From assembly GCA_023389175.1 (NCBI GenBank), contig JAEWEW010000051.1:1-16502 (forward strand): a stretch of DNA of 16,502 bases, in the 5' to 3' direction. Both the position numbers and the translations under genes were made by a program. This document shows, piece by piece, positions 13,354 through 16,502 of this stretch. Source of the DNA: Pseudomonadota bacterium. Lineage in GTDB: Bacteria > Pseudomonadota > Gammaproteobacteria > Burkholderiales > Burkholderiaceae_E. Every line of letters begins with the position of its first letter. Position 1 is the first letter of the stretch. Below the pieces are notes generated by a model. The model was given only the letters and a program-made list of their open reading frames with translations, had not been told where the DNA came from and searched no databases.

Positions 13354-15276
13354 TCACTGGGACTTGCGCACGCGCAGGTACCATTCGCACAGCAGGCGGA
13401 CCTGCTTCTCGGTGTAGCCCTTGGACACCATCCGCGCGACGAAGCTTTCGTGCTTGTTCTTGTCCTCCGCCGACGCCTTGGCGTTGAAGGAGATGACCGG
13501 CAGCAGCTCCTCGGTGTTCGAGAACATCTTCTTCTCGATCACCTCCCGCAGCTTCTCGTAGCTGGTCCATGACGGGTTCTTGCCGTTGTTGTTGGCGCGC
13601 GCCCGCAGGACGAAATTGACGATCTCGTTGCGGAAGTCCTTCGGATTGGCGATGCCGGCCGGCTTCTCGATCTTCTCCAGCTCCGCGTTGAGCTGGGCCC
13701 GGTCGAAGCTCTCGCCGGTCTCGGGATCCCGGTAGTCCTCGTCCTGGATCCAGTAGTCGGCGAAGGTGACGTAGCGGTCGAAGATGTTCTGGCCGTACTC
13801 CGAATACGACTCCAGGTAGGCCGTCTGGATCTCCTTGCCGATGAACTCCGCGTACCGCGGCGAGAGCCATCCCTTGATGAACTCCAGGTAGCGGCGCATG
13901 GTCTCTTCCGGCAGCTGCTCGCGCAACAGGCGCTGCTCCAGCACGTACATGAGGTGCACGGGGTTGGCCGCGATCTCGGTCTGGTCGTAGTTGAAGACTG
14001 CCGACAGCACCTTGTAGGAGAACCGGGTGGAGGAACCGGTCATGCCTTCGTCGATGCCGGCGTAGTCACGGTACTCCTGCACCGACCGGGCGCTCGGCTC
14101 GACGTCCTTCAGGTTCTCGCCGTCGTAGACCCGCAGCTTCGCGTAGATGCTGGAATTCTCCGGCTCCTTCAGGCGGGTGAGCACCGCGAACTGCGCCATC
14201 ATCTCCAGCGTGCCGGGGGCGCAGGGCGCGCTTGCAAGCGAGCTGTTCGCGAGCAGCTTGCGGTAGATCTTCACCTCTTCCGAGACCTGCAGGCAGTAGG
14301 GCACCTTGACGATGTAGATGCGGTCGAGGAACGCCTCGTTGTTGCGGTTGTTCCTGAAGGCCTGCCACTCCGACTCGTTCGAGTGGGCGAGGATCACGCC
14401 CTGGAACGGAATCGCCGAGATGCCTTCGGTTCCCTTGAAGTTGCCTTCCTGCGTGGCGGTCAGCAGGGGATGCAGCATCTTGATCGGCGCCTTGAACATC
14501 TCCACGAACTCCAGCAGGCCCTGGTTGGCGAGGCAGAGGCCCCCGGAGTAGCTGTAGGCGTCGGGATCGTCCTGGGACAGCGATTCCAGCTTGCGGATGT
14601 CCACCTTGCCGACGAGCGAGGAGATGTCCTGGTTGTTCTCGTCGCCGGGCTCGGTCTTGGAGATCGCGATCTGCTTCAGCACCGACGGCTGCACCCGGAC
14701 GACGCGGAACCGGGTCAGGTCGCCTTCGAACTCCTCCAGGCGCTTGAGCGCCCATGGACTGGCGATGCCGGACAGGTAGCGCGGCGAGATGCCGTACTCC
14801 TTCTCCAGCATCCGGCCGTCGCGCTCCGGATGGAACAACCCGAGCGGCGATTCATTCACCGGCGAGCCCTTGAGCGCGTAGATGGGGTAGGTCTCCATCA
14901 GCGCCTTCAGCCGCTCCGCGATGGAGGACTTGCCGCCGCCGACCGGACCGAGCAGGTAGAGCACCTGCTTGCGCTCCTCCAGGCCCTGCGCGGCATGGCG
15001 GAAGTAGGACACGATCTGCTGGATCGCGTCCTCCATGCCGTAGAACTCCTTGAAGGCCGGATAGCGACGCAGCAGCCGGTTGGAGAAGAGCCGCGAGAGG
15101 CGCGGATCGTTGCGGGTATCGATGACCTCGGGCTCCCCGATCGCCGCGAGCATCCGCTCCGCGGCGCTGGCATAGGCCAGCGGGTCCTCCTTGCAGAGCG
15201 AGAGATAGTCGAGAAGCGACATCTCTTCATCGCGCGCGGCGACATAGCGCTCGCGGAAGGAATCGAACAGATTCAT
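13354..15276 (-). CDS. prkA: PrkA family serine protein kinase (YeaG)
   Basis: 640 residues against 644 in E. coli YeaG. The ATG at 15276 is preceded by a perfect AGGAGG five bases away. The N-terminal AAA+ domain holds Walker A GPVGGGKSS (110-118), followed by ETYPIYALKGSPVNESPLGL and LFHPERDGRMLEKEYGI. GGLCLANQGLLEFVEMFKAP is the Walker-B-like region. ILAHSNESEW and FLDRIYIVKVPYCL are sensor and arginine-finger segments. The C-terminal PrkA domain shows SRPRS-type features, NPSWTSYEKLREVIEKKMFS and a final KGYTEKQVRLLCEWYLR. In other bacteria the protein has kinase activity and controls adaptation to nutrient stress, stationary phase and sporulation. It heads the prkA-yeaH-spoVR operon. In E. 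coli the genes answer to RpoS and nitrogen limitation; I could not identify the promoter here with confidence. Confidence 0.97.
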   Translation of the reverse strand: MNLFDSFRERYVAARDEEMSLLDYLSLCKEDPLAYASAAERMLAAIGEPEVIDTRNDPRLSRLFSNRLLRRYPAFKEFYGMEDAIQQIVSYFRHAAQGLEERKQVLYLLGPVGGGKSSIAERLKALMETYPIYALKGSPVNESPLGLFHPERDGRMLEKEYGISPRYLSGIASPWALKRLEEFEGDLTRFRVVRVQPSVLKQIAISKTEPGDENNQDISSLVGKVDIRKLESLSQDDPDAYSYSGGLCLANQGLLEFVEMFKAPIKMLHPLLTATQEGNFKGTEGISAIPFQGVILAHSNESEWQAFRNNRNNEAFLDRIYIVKVPYCLQVSEEVKIYRKLLANSSLASAPCAPGTLEMMAQFAVLTRLKEPENSSIYAKLRVYDGENLKDVEPSARSVQEYRDYAGIDEGMTGSSTRFSYKVLSAVFNYDQTEIAANPVHLMYVLEQRLLREQLPEETMRRYLEFIKGWLSPRYAEFIGKEIQTAYLESYSEYGQNIFDRYVTFADYWIQDEDYRDPETGESFDRAQLNAELEKIEKPAGIANPKDFRNEIVNFVLRARANNNGKNPSWTSYEKLREVIEKKMFSNTEELLPVISFNAKASAEDKNKHESFVARMVSKGYTEKQVRLLCEWYLRVRKSQ

Positions 15277-15643
15277 GGAATCCTCCTGGATGGACGAGTC
15301 GCCCAAAGGAATTCAGAGTCCGATCGTGTCATGGTTGCATCGATCGTCGGCACCGCCATCCCATCCGGACGGACGCGGACATCGGTACGATAAATGGAGA
15401 GGGTTGGGTGTTTGCGCGACAGACCGGCTGCCTTGCCGGCATCGCGCTGGAGAGGTCGGCGACCGACCAAGGAGGCATGCCTGCGAACTCGTGAGTGAAA
15501 GTGCGACCCCCTGAGACCGGACTGCTTGGACGCAGGCAGGGACGCGTTGAGTTCAGACGGCAGCGACGACATCCGATAGTTGACTCATTGCTTCACCCGA
15601 CACGTATAACGTATCACGCTTTGGTATGGTGTACGCAAAGGGC
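15277..15643. other. Divergent intergenic region between prkA and the flavodoxin-like gene
   Basis: About 370 bp without a gene I can support. It should hold the prkA promoter (minus) and that of the plus-strand gene. Visible items: a 6-bp stem hairpin GGTCGG-CGA-CCGACC (15454-15468), a strong ribosome-binding-like AAGGAGG (15469-15475) followed by a five-codon ORF only, TTGACT (15580-15585) with TATAAC 19 bases further on (15605-15610), and the direct repeat ACGTAT at 15602 and 15609. The weak sigma-54-like match at 15621-15637 is listed separately. Open frames crossing it have no recognisable protein. Confidence 0.6.
15621..15637 (+). promoter_or_regulatory. Sigma-54-like -24/-12 element, weak
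   Basis: TTGGTATGGTGTACGCA has the invariant GG and GC 12 bases apart and agrees with YTGGCACGRNNNTTGCW at most other fixed positions, but lacks the TT before GC. It points toward the upstream ORF at 15644 and the flavodoxin-like gene. A chance match is quite possible. Confidence 0.25.
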
Positions 15644-15712
15644 ATGCCTCTGATGGAAGAGATTTACGCGCGGCTTTGCAGTCGGGCAACACCCGCCAGC
15701 GGGCACCGTTGA
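15644..15712 (+). CDS. Possible 22-codon upstream ORF, coupled to the flavodoxin-like gene
   Basis: ATG preceded closely by AAAGGG. It encodes a 22-residue peptide beginning MPLMEEIYARLCSR, and its TGA overlaps the ATG of the next gene as TGATG. The next gene has little ribosome binding site of its own, so re-initiation after this ORF may drive it. The peptide resembles nothing I recognise; the ORF could also be accidental. Confidence 0.35.
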   Translation: MPLMEEIYARLCSRATPASGHR

Positions 15713-16233
15713 TGGCTGACAAGTCACTGCTCATCGTCTGGCATTCCCGGACCGGTGCCTCGCGGCAGCTGGCGCAGGCGGCGGCGCGCGGTGCGCGTGC
15801 ATCCGTGCACCAGGATGGCGGCCTGCCTGGCGCCGTGCGCGTCGATCGCGTGCATGCGAGCAAGGTCGACGCGGCGCGGATGCTCGCCGCTTCCGCCTAT
15901 CTCTTCGTCGCGCCGGAGAACCTCGGTTCGCTGTCGGGCCAGATGAAGGAATTCTTCGACCGGACCTATTACGGCGTCATCGACCGGATCGCGGCGCGGC
16001 CCTATGCCGTCATCGTCGCCGCCGGCTCCGACGGCCGGGGTGCCGTCCGCCAGGTCGAGCGGATAGCGACCGGTTGGCGCCTGAAGCCGGTCGCCGATCC
16101 GATGATCGTCAACACCGCTGCCCAGACCGCCGAAGCTATCCTGGCGCCCAAGCGACTGCCGCCCGAGGCGCTTCGCGCCGCCGCCGACCTGGGCGCCGCC
16201 CTGGCAGCCGGCGTGGCCATGGGAATCTTCTGA
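15712..16233 (+). CDS. Flavodoxin-fold protein / NAD(P)H-dependent oxidoreductase-like
   Basis: 173 residues from the ATG at 15712; a TTG at 15676 would add 12 unconvincing residues. The N-terminal strand and loop SLLIVWHSRTGASRQLAQAA (5-24) are the flavodoxin FMN-phosphate loop (S12-R-T-G-A-S17). AYLFVAPENLGSLSGQMKEF (62-81), followed by FDRTYYG, is the second flavin-contacting loop of the flavodoxin/WrbA-like group, and PYAVIVAAGSDGRGAVRQVE the third strand and loop. It probably binds FMN and carries electrons or reduces a small acceptor; the partner is unknown. The region between residues 33 and 50 is shorter than in long-chain flavodoxins. It stands alone, divergent from prkA, with a possible upstream coupled ORF. 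Confidence 0.82.
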   Translation: MADKSLLIVWHSRTGASRQLAQAAARGARASVHQDGGLPGAVRVDRVHASKVDAARMLAASAYLFVAPENLGSLSGQMKEFFDRTYYGVIDRIAARPYAVIVAAGSDGRGAVRQVERIATGWRLKPVADPMIVNTAAQTAEAILAPKRLPPEALRAAADLGAALAAGVAMGIF

Positions 16234-16303
16234 GCGCATTGCACGGTGCTATTGCCGTCATCGCCTGCATTGCTTCGATGGATGGCGCCGGGCCGCGCCT
16301 TCC

Positions 16304-16309
16304 TATAAT
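16304..16309 (+). promoter_or_regulatory. Consensus -10 hexamer TATAAT
   Basis: A perfect TATAAT stands out in GC-rich surroundings, upstream of a small ORF (16327) and the exported protein at 16422. No good -35 hexamer lies 16-18 bases upstream, so either an activator or an extended contact would be needed. Confidence 0.45.
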
Positions 16310-16326
16310 CACCCACCCGGAAAGGC

Positions 16327-16422
16327 ATGGATCTCGGAGGACTGGTGACGACGCGGCAGGTTGGGATGCGGATGAAGCGCAGGATCGACATCCGGAATGC
16401 GCCACTTGTCGCGGTTGCCTGA
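16327..16422 (+). CDS. Possible 31-codon upstream ORF, coupled to the exported protein
   Basis: ATG with GGAAAGG directly upstream and TATAAT 18 bases before. It encodes a 31-residue basic peptide (contains MRMKRRIDIRNAPLVAVA) and its TGA overlaps the ATG at 16422 as TGATG. No homology recognised. The arrangement repeats the one at 15644-15712. Confidence 0.35.
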   Translation: MDLGGLVTTRQVGMRMKRRIDIRNAPLVAVA

Positions 16423-16502
16423 TGCGGTTGCTGTCGGCGTTCGGCTTGCTTTCGGGCGTGCTCGCAGCCGTGCTGGTCGCGGCGCCTGCGGCGGCCCAGC
16501 CC
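16422..16502 (+). CDS. Start of an exported protein (signal peptide only), cut by window edge
   Basis: 27 codons, open at the right edge. MRLLSAFGLLSGVLAAVLVA followed by APAAAQP is a standard Sec signal peptide: a basic residue, a hydrophobic core and an AAA-Q cleavage site near residue 25. The mature protein is not in the window, so its function cannot be given. The ATG overlaps the stop of the 31-codon ORF (TGATG). Confidence 0.7.
   Translation, partial: MRLLSAFGLLSGVLAAVLVAAPAAAQP

Noticed and set aside
12040..13572. 510-codon plus-strand frame opposite yeaH and prkA
   Set aside because: Spans two real genes and their gap, with no recognisable protein features.
13954..15393. 479-codon plus-strand frame opposite prkA
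   Set aside because: Antisense to the unambiguous PrkA sequence.
15477..15494. Five-codon ORF after a strong AAGGAGG
   Set aside because: Too short to support; noted only as part of the intergenic description.
15273..15572. 99-codon minus-strand frame upstream of prkA
   Set aside because: Overlaps the prkA start and its ribosome binding site; no motif, and its composition resembles non-coding DNA.

Overview
The window is uniformly GC-rich and densely coded, with third-position G/C bias throughout. The gene set (AMP nucleosidase, the PrkA/YeaH/SpoVR trio, AlkA, HDOD, FrnE-like DsbA) points to a Pseudomonadota chromosome. A betaproteobacterium is my best guess, partly because of the GC-rich palindromic repeats, but no rRNA or lineage marker is present to prove it. 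I see no tRNA, rRNA, CRISPR array, insertion sequence or phage gene.

Layout. (1) 1-1913, minus strand: a membrane-anchored or secreted serine hydrolase overlaps by ATGA an alkA DNA glycosylase that runs off the left edge. (2) 1985-5599, plus strand: a tightly packed four-gene operon of AMP nucleosidase (amn), a membrane-anchored retropepsin-like protease, a PF10014 2-oxoglutarate/Fe(II) dioxygenase and an Asp/Glu-racemase-like protein. (3) 5648-6322, minus: a FrnE-type DsbA-family thiol oxidoreductase. Divergent from it, 6407-7240, plus: an HDOD protein. (4) 7402-10168: a small island with a SnoaL/NTF2-like protein (plus), a LuxR-type regulator (minus) and a SAM methyltransferase (plus). The two plus-strand genes each follow an almost identical palindromic box, ATACGC-N6-GCGTAT, at the same distance from a possible -10 element. 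This looks like a small regulon around its own regulator and is the most interesting uncharacterised system here. (5) 10169-10398: a non-coding cluster of palindromes and repeats between convergent genes. (6) 10399-15276, minus: the conserved stress operon prkA-yeaH-spoVR. (7) 15277-15711: a long divergent intergenic region, then a flavodoxin-fold protein (15712-16233, plus). (8) The start of an exported protein at the right edge.

How the genes may work together. PrkA (AAA+ serine kinase), YeaH (VWA/MIDAS protein) and SpoVR are a known co-occurring stationary-phase or nutrient-stress module. The amn operon joins purine-nucleotide salvage to two enzymes that in other settings act on amino or carboxylic acids; its shared purpose is not evident. 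The LuxR island plausibly responds to a small molecule and switches on an NTF2-fold protein and a methyltransferase, but substrate and signal cannot be read from sequence. Two small upstream ORFs end in TGATG overlaps with the following genes in the right-hand part, and several starts lie so close to possible -10 elements that leaderless transcripts should be considered.
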